From Kitagawia praeruptora (lineage: Eukaryota > Streptophyta > Magnoliopsida > Apiales > Apiaceae): a DNA stretch of 64,000 bases. Location of the stretch: contig CM075349.1 of assembly GCA_037693485.1 (NCBI GenBank), forward strand, positions 67,993,001 through 68,057,000, read 5' to 3'. Below the pieces are notes generated by a model. The model worked only from the letters and a program-made list of their open reading frames with translations, did not search any database and was not told the origin of the DNA. The first letter of the stretch is position 1. Each line of letters opens with the position of its first letter. Of this stretch, positions 25,401 to 36,415 are shown one piece after another. Made by a program: the position numbers and the translations under genes.

Positions 25401-27551
25401 GCAATTACATCCGGTGTTGAGTAGAACAATGGTCTACCCTTGCCCAAGTCCGTCACTGCTGTCACTACCACTGTTCATAGCAACAAAGGACAGAAATTTT
25501 AAAGCTATATGATAAACACTGGAATGTGAAGTTAACAAAATTTACAGTGAATTAAAGACTTCAGTATGTTTTTTGCTATATGTCAAATTTCATGTAAACA
25601 AATTGCACAAGTAGGATACTTCTGGTACAGATCTTACATTTTACTCAAAACAAAGTAAGGACACAACAGGTTCAGCAAAATAATATTTAAACATCTAATA
25701 TTCTATTATACATCAATTCGTTCGATTTCAATGAAGTTTACAAATCCTCCCCCACCACAATCTTACCGTAATCTTCAAGAGGACGTTGCCCATGATCTCC
25801 TAAAACAGCAGTCACCAATTCCATAGATACGCACATGCGATTTTTCTGAAATTCCAAGAGTGATACTATTTCCAATTAAAATCGGAAAGAAATAGGAGGG
25901 GGGCAGAGAGAACATACATACAACTAAACATACTTGACATCAAGCCAATACATACAAAGGAGTCAAAAAGACAATCATTCCAATATCAACTGAAACCTTA
26001 AATAATTAAAGATATATTGAAAATGTACACCAACTAAATGGTCACACTTGTGATGACTAAGACTATTGTCACCAGTCACAAGTGACCAAACACATCAAGT
26101 AATGAGTTAGTAGAGAATTCAAGCACTATGTAAAACGCTAAAAAGGCAAACACACGGTTATATATCCTAAACATACTGTAAAATGGCAAAAAATACAAGG
26201 ATTCTTCATTCCCACATATAAAGCAACTTAAAAGGCAAAAAGACAATTAATTGAAGAGATTCAACCATATGCTGAGCATGGTACAACTGCACTACAAAGC
26301 AAAACTGTTTTGTAAGCCTAAACTAGTTAAGCTCATCACTGAGTCAATGTCAGATGCTTCATTAATAGTGTTTCTTATAAATTTTTGAGTTGTGCCATGG
26401 GAAGATGTTCCAGAAAATTTCTACACATGTATCATTATTGGCTCCATTAGTTTTAAAATATTCTCATCAAAACAAATAGTAACTGAAAGAAAAAAAAAAA
26501 AAATTTACATAGAACAGGTCTACTGTGTTCTTTATACAGAACTACTTAGTAAGGAAAAATTTAATGCATCTTATTAGTTTACACATTTATGGGTATTCTG
26601 GATATTAAAAACTGATTTTGATTTTTATTTAGTTACGGAATTTATAGCTTGATATTTTCTAATTACCAAAGAAATGCTAAAAGGTCTGTTGTCAACAAAT
26701 ATAATGCATTTCCACTGGTCGGAGAAAAGCTTAATAATTGGTTATTACTTATTACTATGTGCATCTTGAGGACAATGCAGTTGCTTAACCCTAGTTCATG
26801 TTTTATTGTTACTTCTGGTGTGTCTACACATTATCTCTAAAGCCTACTTATTTTAAAAATCTATTTTAACAAGCGTAATATTAAAAACTTTTTTTACAGT
26901 AAAATCTCTATAAATTAATATCATTGGGACTGGCAAATTTAATAATTTATCGAGATTATTAATTAATCGAGGCTAAATTTATACTACCACTATTATGTTG
27001 GGACCAAAAATCTACATTAAAAATATTAATTTATCGTGGTATTGAGTATTAATTCAAGGAGATTTTACTGTAATGGGCATAATTATATTAATAAAATAAT
27101 CAAATTAAAACTCATACATCTATTCTCATTTTAACACATCACTAGGTACTAAGTTTATAAATCTACTAACTATGTTTTTTCAAAAATCTACTCTAATTAG
27201 AACAATTATAATTTAAATGCATTCCTGTAAACGCTATTCTAATTAAAACACATTAAACTATTCTAATTAAAACACATTTCACTCAAAAAAAAAAAAAAGT
27301 TTACTTATTTTAAAAAGTTATTTTAACGGACCTAATTATCTTCAAAACCTATTCTATGTAAAACTCATTCAATTTGAACACATCACCAGGGACTACTTAT
27401 TTTAAAAATCTATCTTAACAGGTATATTATTTTTAAAAGTGTATTCCAATTAGAGCAATTATAATTTGAATAAATTTCTACAACAAAAACAAATATAAAT
27501 TAAAACAAAATATTAAATAAAAAAATAAAATAATGCACGGGAAATAAGCTA

Positions 27552-27599
<48 letters not shown>

Positions 27600-30442
27600 G
27601 AACACATATTTATGTGCATTAAAGTCAAGAAATATATTAAATATTACATTTGGCCCCCTATTTCCATCAACAGCTAATTCTCGTTCAAATAAAGTATACA
27701 ATTAATAAAATGTTCAAGCACACCCCCGCCACTATCCACATAATTAAAAGATAAGTAGCATTTAATCCTGAGGTAGATTCACAAGCATGACTTAAAGTGC
27801 AAACTTATAATATAATTGAAGAGGTACTTTGTTCAACATGAATTGTAGTGAAATCCATCTACATGAAAACTACCTCAAGGTAATCATTGAATTCTGATTG
27901 TTTTTTGCTTGCATGGCTGCCCCACGCCTCTCGAAATGTCCGTCCAAGAACAAAAACACCAACAGCAGTGTAACTACAGTTTAACAGTAAAGATTCAGCA
28001 TGCTGCAAAGTAAATCCAAATAACCATAACCATATAGTGCATATGTCAGACCATCTACTTAACCCAAATGGCTGAAGATGGCTAAAATATTCTACATCTT
28101 AAGTCTCGTTCTGTTGTAAGCTATTAATACAATATATCCAATAAAGGCCAACCCAAGCACAGAGTAAACGACAGAATACCATAAGTAAAACTAAACATAC
28201 ATTTTAATCAAGTACGACAAAATATTCAGAAACTATGATATTTATAGAGTCTGAAAATTGTTCACCAAATACACATAGCATCATGAATGGTCTATGCCAG
28301 CCTATGTATTGATGTCGTGTTACTCCAGACATATTTGATAGACACAACTCATATATGAAGAGAGCCCAATCATATTATAAGCATGTTCTCTACTTTCACC
28401 AGTTACATGGCTACTAAAGTGAAATTTACTTGGTCACTATACCATTTAACCACAACATTTACATACAACCTAATGGGTAATTGGAAACGCAAACATGCAG
28501 GTGATAAACTGAATGACTACAGTAATATCAATCATCTGAGTAAGGTATAAATGAATTTGTATACATTGACGTGAACTAAATCACAAGTTATATCAAAAAT
28601 AACAAGAGAAAGACGAGCGTACACATTCCCAAAACTGTTTTTGGCATATGCACCACCTTCATGACCAGCATACATAAAAAGAGATCCAGAGTGTTTCAGG
28701 GAAACCTGAGATTTTCAGCATAATTAATCAAACACAGATAAGATTTGAGGCCAGCTGTGTACTAGCTAGAATAATAAATGGACAAATAAAGAGTTTTTTT
28801 TTTTTTGAATAATGAAGAGAATTATATATCATAATAAAGTAGGTACTGTTAACCCCATACTTCTAAAGTACCCAGCCCTTTCGAGACCAGTTCAATCATC
28901 CTCGTTCTGACCTGAAAACCACAGTCAAAGAGGAAAGTTAATCAATGCGACAATCGTTCCGAAAATTTATTATGGCAAGAAAAAGCAAAGTTCATAAATT
29001 TTCGTTCTCTTTTAGATAACATAATGATACGAGAACAGAAATAACAAGGTGTAAAGTATTTAATTTAACTTTGATTTTCTTTGCAAAGACGTAACAGAAC
29101 ACAAGAGGTATTAGAAACATCACCTCTTGATCAGACTTTTCATTTTCAAATTTCGGATAAAAGGTTGCTCTGATTTTGGCACGCGAGTATGTAGACTTGT
29201 CCACTGTAAAATCCTCCAACAACTTGCCATCAAACAATTTACTCGCATCAGTATCGCTTTTTTCAGACGATGCTGTTTTAGATCCACCTCCATCTTTTGC
29301 AATTGTAGCTTGATCAGCTTCACACTTTTCAATTTCTATTGATGTGGCTCCACTTACTGTTCCATATGATTGTGGTTTCCAAATGGATTTTACACCCTGC
29401 GCAGGGACATGCTTTAAAGTACCAACAGTCCCGAACTGTATAGATGAAACTGAAGCATGTGACTGCCCACTGTTTTCAGCAACACTCATTTCACGAAGTC
29501 TGTTGCTGACATCTTCAGTTGCTGCCGTTGATGAACTCCTGTTGGCTTGTGGTTTCTTTCTCCACCTTTGCTCCATGTGAACAGCTTTTCTCTTATGAAG
29601 AAAACAACGTTCAGTAATTTTTCCAGAAAATATTAAAAACGTTAACAATCTCCAAGATACATATTTTGCTAACTTTGAGCAACGTTTTTATGCAGAGACC
29701 ATGGGTAAAAGTTACAAAAACACGCAAGCATCACAAAGTTTTAGAATTAGAAATCATGAATGATGCTTATTTGTAATTTCTTATAGGCCTTATTACTAGT
29801 TCAAGCTGCAACACCTACATACCGCACAGAGAATGATGAATGTTGTGTTTTCACCCAATTGAGTGGTTACCAGTTTCTCCCTATAACATTCAATAATCTC
29901 CAAAGGCTGTTCCGCTTCACTTACACTCTGACTTGTAAGTTAAAATACGTAATTAAATCTTACCATAGGGACATATAAGGAAAAATAGCTCTAGTGGTTG
30001 ATTTAACGCTATACGTAGAGGCTGAGGCTGTCATTCATCACAATCATCAGCAACAAACCTGTTTTTACTATATTCTCGAATAATTTATCTTTAATATCAC
30101 GCTCAACCATAAACCAATTTCTCGCACTACACTCGTACTCAGTAGCTGTAACAAACCTCAAAACCTAATAACTCATTCGAAACATCGAGTAAAATCGACA
30201 ACGAACACAATACCAGTTATCCACACAAACTCTAATTCACAATATGATCAACAAAATCGAACAACAAACACACAATTCAAAACACAACAGAACGCACAAA
30301 CATTAATAGAATTACATAAACATCTTTTTATATCTATTTTTAACATAATAAAAACATGTATGTAATGTACCTGACGGAAAAATAGAGGGGAAGGTATGTA
30401 AGTTCCTAATTTGAGAGATGAAAATAAACGCGAAACCGACAT
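10418..30442 (-). CDS. RNL: tRNA ligase RNL (ligase, polynucleotide kinase and cyclic phosphodiesterase)
   Basis: The trifunctional enzyme joins tRNA halves after intron removal, and in plants it also splices the bZIP60 mRNA cut by IRE1 in the unfolded protein response. The 27 exons run from high to low: 30442-30371, 29591-29124, 28911-28861, 28705-28623, 27973-27874, 25845-25767, 25470-25347, 24756-24650, 23334-23206, 22336-22272, 22144-21980, 21807-21647, 21499-21468, 20410-20238, 20003-19924, 19400-19335, 19246-18954, 18032-17925, 17300-17203, 16345-16285, 15513-15437, 15353-15282, 15195-15119, 13631-13551, 12503-12401, 11717-11547, 10813-10418. All 26 introns are GT-AG, and the spliced frame is open for 1163 codons, a normal family length. 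The adenylated lysine is Lys201 (SLKHSGSLF, KxxG). The kinase P-loop is GIPGCAKS (750-757), split by an intron. The 2',3'-cyclic phosphodiesterase HxTL pair is His1057 and His1119. Exon 1 adds a 24-residue leader, MSVSRLFSSLKLGTYIPSPL onward, and a second Met follows at codon 30. The introns carry several transposons, but none disrupts an exon. Confidence 0.95.
12919..13304. mobile_element. PIF/Harbinger-like MITE in RNL intron 24
   Basis: The 386-bp element has terminal inverted repeats GAGCAAGTCCAATG...CATTGGACTTGCTC and a 3-bp target duplication TAA (12916-12918 and 13305-13307), as expected for PIF/Harbinger (Tourist) elements. The interior repeats the words ACCAAGGATGCAT and GCTATTGCTATT. 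It lies between exons 24 and 25. Confidence 0.7.
23122..23139. repeat. Poly(G) tract, 18 bp
   Basis: An uninterrupted run of 18 G on the plus strand, inside RNL intron 9 (23205-22337). In the pre-mRNA it is a C run. Such a tract is prone to slippage and sequencing error, so its exact length should not be trusted. Confidence 0.9.
23590..23603. repeat. Poly(C) tract, 14 bp
   Basis: A run of 14 C on the plus strand inside RNL intron 8, which is a G run in the pre-mRNA. It is followed by A-rich DNA. Its length is probably unstable. Confidence 0.9.
24345..24463 (+). repeat. Possible SINE-like remnant ending in poly(A)
   Basis: A B-box-like word (GATTCAAACC near 24400) is followed by a short body and an A run of about 16. 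It lies in RNL intron 8. No good A-box and no flanking duplication were found, so this is only a candidate. Confidence 0.2.
26840..27551 (+). mobile_element. Decayed Helitron segment in RNL intron 5
   Basis: The segment ends GCACGGGAAATAAGCTAG followed by T at 27552, resembling the hairpin-plus-CTAG 3' end of the Helitrons at 33382 and 47782, but the left hairpin arm is lost. The body contains repeated ACTTATTTTAAAAATCTATTTTAAC and TCTAATTAAAACACA-type modules. The 5' end is not identified, and the start given is where the repeat modules begin. The Emigrant-like MITE lies inside it. Confidence 0.4.
26897..27070. mobile_element. Emigrant-like (pogo/mariner) MITE in RNL intron 5
   Basis: A 174-bp element starts CAGTAAAATCTCTATAAATT and ends with the inverse GGAGATTTTACTG. 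It is flanked by TA on both sides (26895-26896 and 27071-27072). The terminus matches the Arabidopsis Emigrant MITE, whose TIR and TA target duplication define a pogo-like family. It sits inside older AT-rich, Helitron-like repeat DNA. Confidence 0.85.
27553..27598. repeat. (TA)n microsatellite, 46 bp
   Basis: About 23 TA units directly follow the decayed Helitron 3' end in RNL intron 5. Perfect dinucleotide arrays of this length are usually length-polymorphic. Confidence 0.95.
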
Positions 30443-31138
30443 TCACAAGCGTGTATGTATGGATTTATAGATACATAAATAGGGTTTTATTTTAACAGAA
30501 GTTAGAGGTTTTAGCAAACAGGCTCGGGCAGGGTTTAGGAATTCAAGGTCCGATTTGTTTGCGTTCCAGACCTGCCCTTTTTTAGCATCTGAAATAAAAA
30601 AAAAAAAAAAGTTAAATTTATTTTTTTTATATTAATAATTAGACTAAGTGGTATTCTCGTATTTTAAATTTCACATATTTTATTACCCAAATGTCAATCG
30701 AATGTTACATATTTTTGAAAGTTTGAACTATTTTTGTTCAAATATTTTGATAATTATATTTTTATATATAGTAAATTGACACGATTGTTGAAAATGCGTT
30801 TATAAGTCAAAAAAAGAAGTAATGGTAATTTTAAAAAGTCAAAACTAAAATAATACCAATAAAAATAATTATTTTTCCAATTTGGATGGTCATGGTACTC
30901 GTTTTTTATCATGTTTTAAATTGAATTTGAAAAAGAATAAACACCTTGGAAATATGGTTTTTTCAGTTAAATAATTATTGTATATCTAATCAAAATATAA
31001 ACTCCTAATTGATCCGAATTTTATTAATCAAAATAATTAATTCAATCTGTTATCACTAACAACGGAAATTATACATTAATAAAGAATATAATAACAAACA
31101 AAATATATAAAAGTAAAGAAAGTGCAAAGTAAAATATT
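30443..31138 (-). promoter_or_regulatory. Upstream region of the tRNA ligase gene
   Basis: About 700 bp of non-coding DNA lies between the RNL start codon and the first transposon. The part near the gene (30443-30600) is less AT-rich and probably holds the 5' UTR and core promoter. The remainder is AT-rich. TATAAAT-like words at 30462-30469 lie too close to the ATG to be a convincing TATA box. No other motif is called. Confidence 0.35.
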
Positions 31139-31679
31139 GTGGGTTTTGGCCAACAATACCACAAAAACATATATTGTATGACAATAATACCACAAAGCGT
31201 TGATGGTGGCCATAAATACCAGTCTATTATGCGCATTTGATATTGGGCCAACAAGCATAAATTTTTCCCCTTTTACGCATTTGGAAAATGGCTAATAGAA
31301 TTACCCATTTTTCAAATGCGTAATAGGTTTCTCTGGCGGGGCCTATTACCCATATGAACAATGCGTAATCTATCTATGCTATTATATAAAAGTCGAAACA
31401 TTAAAAGTTTGATAGATCGGTACGGTACCTGTTGATTTTACTTATTTACCCTTACTCAATTACAGATAAAATCCATCATACTAACTAATCAATTTCTTTT
31501 TTCAGGTTAAACATATTCTCTTTTATATTTTTCAATAGCTAAATAATTTACTTTTTTAGGTAAAATATAATATCTTTTATATTTTATATAACTAACTTTT
31601 TTCCTTTATTATGTAATTTACGTTTATGCCCCTTATAATGATATGTTATGAAAAAACTTAAAATAATATCCATTGGAGA

Positions 31680-31754
31680 GGATCGAATCCATGACATATG
31701 AATTCAAATTCAAATTCAAATGTCATTAAATTGTCCACTATAACCATTGAGCTA
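31680..31754 (-). other. tRNA-like module with Pol III A and B boxes (minus strand, in H1)
   Basis: On the minus strand TAGCTCAATGG (31754-31744) fits an A box, and GGATTCGATCC (31690-31680) fits a B box 64 nt further on. It resembles a degenerate tRNA or the head of a tRNA-derived SINE. The cloverleaf is not intact, so it is not called as a tRNA gene. It lies antisense to the Helitron. Confidence 0.4.
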
Positions 31755-32015
31755 CACATGTATTTGGTTAAATAGTAGAATTCATTATTTATATCCATCA
31801 ATGTTTTTTTTCATTATTTTGATTTTATTCCTTGTAAAATGACTATTTTAGTCCTCGATCGTATAATTAATATACATCATTTAATAATCTTATATTCAAT
31901 ATGTCTATTTAATATTTACTTAAATATTATGTAATTAATAATTACAATGAACTAATAACAGCCATTATTTTTCGTGATTAATAATTTATATTTGTGCATA
32001 TATTTATATTCGTGC

Positions 32016-32742
32016 TGTTATGCCTGAATTTGGCATAAGTCCTAAACAGGCCAAATGGGCTAAAATATCGGTGTATCACACATTATGGGCCTATGGATGA
32101 AGAATGGGTCATTAAAGTTCGTCATCATAAGAGGATTCATTATATTATTTTTACACATTGGGATCGCCAGCGAGCCCTAATAGCTGGGTCGCGGTTCACG
32201 AGGTCTAGCGAGGCCTAGAGGTCCAGCGTGGCCTAGCATGTTATTACGAAGGCTTATGGTCAGGCCCAGCGAGGTCGCATAAGTAGGTTATCTCCATACA
32301 TTGAGGATCGCCTCGCATGGCCAGACCCAGCGAGGTCGCATGCGAGGCCATCTAGTCAGTATCGCCAGTAAAGATAATTATAGCATTATACAAGCTGCGG
32401 GTTCCCCTTCATGGGCCATGGACAGAATAAATGGGTAGAAAAACAACCCAAGGAGATGACTAGTGGATTTGGGCCAAGCTGAGCCCATAGAAACCCTAGC
32501 CCATCTAGATAACTTCTTCTCTAAGAGAACTACGTATGGCTTGATCCCTATAAATAGGGTACGTAGGCATCTTGTAAAGCATGAGAAACAGTTCACCACT
32601 GAATTTCAATAGACAAGATCAGCCACCTCTAAACACAGAAACCCTAATCCCAATCCCTCTTCTTATAGCAAAATATTCGTATTTTGCCCCGTAAATCTAG
32701 CAACCTCCATAAATATTGTTATACAATATTCTCCCTATAACA
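32016..32742 (+). repeat. Solo LTR (727 bp) with 5-bp TSD CGTGC
   Basis: It begins TGTTATGCCTGAATTTGG and ends CCCTATAACA. It is flanked by CGTGC on both sides (32011-32015 and 32743-32747), and no internal element sequence is present, so it arose by recombination between two LTRs. A TATAAATAG near 32549 is a likely promoter. The GC-rich middle repeats CAGCGAGGTCGCAT. Its sequence differs from the Copia and Gypsy LTRs elsewhere in the window. Confidence 0.85.
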
Positions 32743-33353
32743 CGTGCATATATTTATATTCGCCAATAATCATATTTAGATTCTCAGTTCTGAATAAATT
32801 GAATTTAAATTCACAATTGAAAACATAGATGACTATCTTAATAGATATTATAAAGTTTAGACATATCATGTTGAAAATGAAGCCGTTAAAAATGAAACCC
32901 TCGAGAAGAGAGTTTGCTGAGCTATATTTAGACAACACCGCTACAAATTGAAAGGTGTTCACGACCACAAAGTTGAATTATTAAAAGTCAAAATATCGCA
33001 ATATTCCAGATTTTCTTTAATATCATTTCACATTTATACCTTCCAATTTGCTTTTTACTCTAAAACCCCCTAAAGTCAGATGTTATGAAATCGTTAGTTA
33101 ATCTTCACATTGTTCAAAATCGAAACGGTGACATCTCAGTTCTAAATATAATGAATTTAAATGTATAACTAAAATCATTGAATTAGATGACTAATTGATT
33201 GGATATTATAATTTTTTGACACAACCTGTTACAAAGTGAGCGCACTTTAAAAGAGAGTAAGTTAATCTGTATTTAGCCAACATTGCAACAAATTGAATAA
33301 TATTCATGATCACAACTATTAAAAACCAAAATCTCCAATAAAGCTAGAATATC

Positions 33354-33382
33354 CCCGTGCCTTGCATGGGAAATGAAGCTAG
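33354..33382 (+). mobile_element. Helitron 3' terminus nested in H1
   Basis: Hairpin CCCGTGC-CTT-GCATGGG (one mismatch), then AAATGAAG and CTAG followed by T. The H1 family sequence resumes immediately afterwards with TTTTATTTAATAGAATAACA, so a second Helitron ends here. Its 5' end is not resolved but probably lies near 31620. Confidence 0.65.
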
Positions 33383-33416
33383 TTTTATTTAATAGAATAA
33401 CATAATTATATTATAA

Positions 33417-34577
33417 GGGTATTGCTCAAGTGAGAACCCCCTATTATTATGAGAACTGAGATCTAATCTCAGTCCCGCAATTTTTTATCAACTTTAAATC
33501 ACATTCACACAAATTAAATACACACATACACGCACCCAGTACACACAAAGACAAAAACGCTCCTATTCCGGCGACCCCTCCCTCTCGACGAATCGTTGTA
33601 TCTTAGCTCCGACGAGTGTTGTACATCCAGATCCGCCACCGACCACCGCCTCTGTTCATTCTCTCTCCCCCTTCCCTCCCCGCCGCGACGTCACTTCATC
33701 TCCGATCTTTTCCTTTTATCTCTCTTTTTCTCTCTTCTCACACATTGCACGTACAACCATCCCTGCAAACAAACATACGATTAAACACATATACACAATT
33801 TTTGATCGATATCTCACGTGCCGCCATACTTCTTACAAGACTTCGAGGGATTCGTATATTCGTATACTTCGTATATTGCACAGACTTTAGTGTCTTAATT
33901 TACTTTGTGTTAAATTTTTTTACACAGTATACTTGATAACATTTGACTGTAATTATCGGAATAGTATACTTGATAACATTTGACTGTAATTATCGGAATC
34001 CTTTGCAATGTGTAGAAAGTGGAATAAAACGATTAATTTTCGTGTTTATTATACTAAAAAAAATGAGTTAAACGAATTAAAGGAGGTTGGATTTTGTGGT
34101 GATTTTCGGTGTTGATTAGGTGTTTTGTAGTGATTTTTGGGCTCCAGTGGTGATTTGTTGGTGGTGTCCGGAGGTGCTAATGGTTTGGTCGCGGTGATTT
34201 TCATTTTCTGGTGGTGATTTTTTGTTTGTAGGTGGTCGGATTAGTGATTTTTGTGTTTCTGGTGGTGATTTCTAGTTTGGCGGTGGTGATTTTATGTTTG
34301 CCGGTGGTGATTTTTGTGTTTCTGGTGGTGATTTCTGGTTTGGCGGTGGTGATTTTATGTTTGCCGGTGCTGTCGCCGGAGGTGGTGGTGGTCGCCGATG
34401 GTGGTTGCGGGTGGTGGTGGGTGGTTGAATTAGAAAGAAGATGGTGAAATCCCAAAATATTAAAATATTAAATATTAAATGAATGGTAAAAGATGAATAT
34501 AATGTATTTAAATAGGTGGATAGGATTAGATCTCATATCTCACCATAAGTGGTGGTTCTCACTTGAGCAATACTCAG
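33417..34577. mobile_element. Pack-MULE-like TIR element (1161 bp) nested in H1
   Basis: Its inverted ends are GGGTATTGCTCAAGTGAGAA at the left and the reverse of TTCTCACTTGAGCAATACTC at the right, with further arm similarity around GAGATCTAATC. It splits an H1 sequence that is continuous in H5. The flanks ATATTATAA and TAATTATAA look like a decayed 9-bp target duplication. The interior is unlike its surroundings: a CT-rich, GC-richer stretch (33540-33740) like a plant 5' UTR, and a G-rich stretch (34090-34430) repeating GGTGGTGATTT. This suggests captured gene sequence, but I cannot name a source gene, and the open frames are low-complexity. Confidence 0.6.
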
Positions 34578-36361
34578 TAATTATAATTACTATTAACTAA
34601 TCAGTTACCTTTTTCAACCAAAACACATTATCTTTTCTCTAACTAAAATCTCTCTTTTTCCAATTATATCATGAACGGTTACCTTTTTTTAGCCAAAACA
34701 CATTACCTTTTTTGTTTCTCTAAAGAAAAAATTTTAGTTAGATAAAATATAAAAGATAATTTATTTTACGTGAAGAAAGAAATTGATTATTTATTGAATA
34801 GGTTTTACTGGGAAAAAACAAAAAAAAAACAAAAAAGGTAATGTATTTTCGCTAAAAAAGGTAATTGGCTAATTATTAATAACTGTAATTATAATATTTT
34901 ATTTTATTAAATAAAATTGCTCATATTGTTTTTAGAAACGAAAATTTTTATTTAAATAAAATATAAAAGATGAACGTGTAACAGAAAATTGATAATTTTG
35001 TTTAATACAATAACATAATTATATTATAATAACTATTCACTAATCAATTTCCTTTTTCACCCAAAACACGTTAACTTTTCTGTTTTTTCTAACTAAAATC
35101 TCTCTTTTTTCAGTTATATCTTGAACGGCTACCTTTTTCAGCCAAAAAACACTAACTTTTTTATTTTTTCTTACTAAAACCTCTTTTTTTTTCAATTATA
35201 TCATGCACGATTCTATTTAATAAAATTAAAATAATAGTATTATAATACTAATAATTAACCGATTACCTTTTAAGTTAAAACGTATCATCTTTATTATTTT
35301 TTCTAATTAAATTCCCTTTTTTTATATAAATATCATGGGCAACATTAATTTCTCATTTTCTAAAAATACTATGATCAATTTTATTTAGTAAAATAACATA
35401 AATAAATTATGATTACTATAAATTAATCAATTACCCTTTTCACATAAATCATGTCACCTTTTTAATTTTCACGTTACCTTTTTATTTCCTTTAACTAAAA
35501 GTCTAATTTTTTTTTTAATTATATCACGGGCGTAACTATTTAATACAATAAACTAATAATATTATAATATTAATAATTAAATAATTACCTTTTTCAGTTA
35601 AAACGTATCATTTTTTTTATATTTTCTAACTCTAATCCCTTCTTTAATAGAAATATCACGAACAATATTAATTTCTCCTTTTATAAAAACATTACGAGCA
35701 ATTGTATTTAGTAAAATAACGTAGTAAAATTATAATTACTATAAACTAATCAATTACCTTTTTCACATAGAACATGTTACTTTTTAATTTTCTCTAACTA
35801 AATCCTCTCTTTTTCCAATCATATCACAGAAATTCTATTTAATAAAATAAAATTATAATTTTATAATTACTAACAATTAACCGATTACCTTTTTCAACTA
35901 AAACCTATCATCTTTTCTATATTTTCTATATTTTATATAATTATTATCAAATCATCTCATATAATAATTTAAGCCTCCAAAATTCATGTTTTAAAAAATT
36001 TAATCTAAATTAATAAAAAAATTCATAATATATTAAAAAAATCCGTGCATCGCACGGGTTTTAAGCTAGTATGTATAAAATCTGTTACCCCTATCTCAAA
36101 TGCGTTGGTATTTATATGGTCACCATCAGCGCTTTGTCATTTGTGCTTAATTTTGTGATAGGTATGTCATTATTTCGTAAGATGCTTGCTAATACAATAT
36201 TCGAAAATCTATTATCTGTCTATTATATATATAATAGCCCAACAAGGGGCTTAAATTAGTGAAACATTTTAATCAACTTAAATAGTGAGTGACACATTTT
36301 ATTCTAATTGAATTGTCTAAATTGCCCTTTTATTTTCATTTTTTAAAAAATGTGGTAGGTG

Positions 36362-36415
36362 GGAATCGAACTCAAGTCTTACCATTGATTTGCACACCAT
36401 CCTACCACTACACCA
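36362..36415 (-). other. tRNA-like module with Pol III A and B boxes (minus strand, in H2)
   Basis: On the minus strand TGGTGTAGTGG (36415-36405) matches the A-box consensus at every position, and AGTTCGATTCC (36372-36362) matches the B box 43 nt downstream, normal tRNA spacing. It lies about 140 bp inside the Helitron 5' end and is antisense to it. Similar but weaker antisense A-box phrases occur at about 47820 and 48400. No full cloverleaf is seen. Confidence 0.5.

Larger units (their letters stand above)
31373..36069 (+). mobile_element. Helitron H1, non-autonomous, with nested insertions
   Basis: The 5' end is TCTATGCTATTATATAAAAG, preceded by A. The 3' end is a hairpin CCGTGC-ATC-GCACGG, then GTTTTAAG and CTAG, followed by T at 36070. 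Both fit Helitrons, which insert between A and T without target duplication. The 5' region matches the reversed Helitron H5 (48580-50173) for well over 150 bp. The right part (34578-36069) is built of diverged repeats of about 150-200 bp with the phrase AACTAATCAATTACCTTTTT. No Rep/helicase is present. A solo LTR, a Pack-MULE-like element and at least one other Helitron 3' end lie within, so most of the 4.7 kb is later insertion. Confidence 0.7.
31140..36190. mobile_element. TIR element split by a Helitron insertion
   Basis: The left half (31140-31372) and the right half (36070 to about 36190) are imperfect inverted repeats of each other. AATACCACAAAGCGTTGATG with GGCCATAAATACC at the left is mirrored by GGTATTTATATGGTCACCAT and CAGCGCTTTGTCATTTG at the right. 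The centre has ATGCGCATTTG, ACGCATTTGG and AATGCGTAA words like those in the insertion at 4569-5394. The Helitron 31373-36069 separates the halves. Without it the element would be about 350 bp. The ends are approximate and no TSD is fixed. Confidence 0.5.

Noticed and set aside
28992..29648. Single-exon 218-codon minus-strand frame beginning upstream of RNL exon 2
   Set aside because: The first 19 codons are intron sequence. An acceptor at 29592 and the in-frame leader exon at 30371-30442 explain the true start, and the tail after 29124 is intron.
34201..34455. 84-codon frame of HHPQPP/TTRNTKIT repeats
   Set aside because: It is a low-complexity translation of the GGTGGTGATTT repeat within a transposon.
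36362..36415. Functional tRNA gene
   Set aside because: Only the A and B boxes are recognisable. Acceptor and anticodon stems do not pair convincingly.
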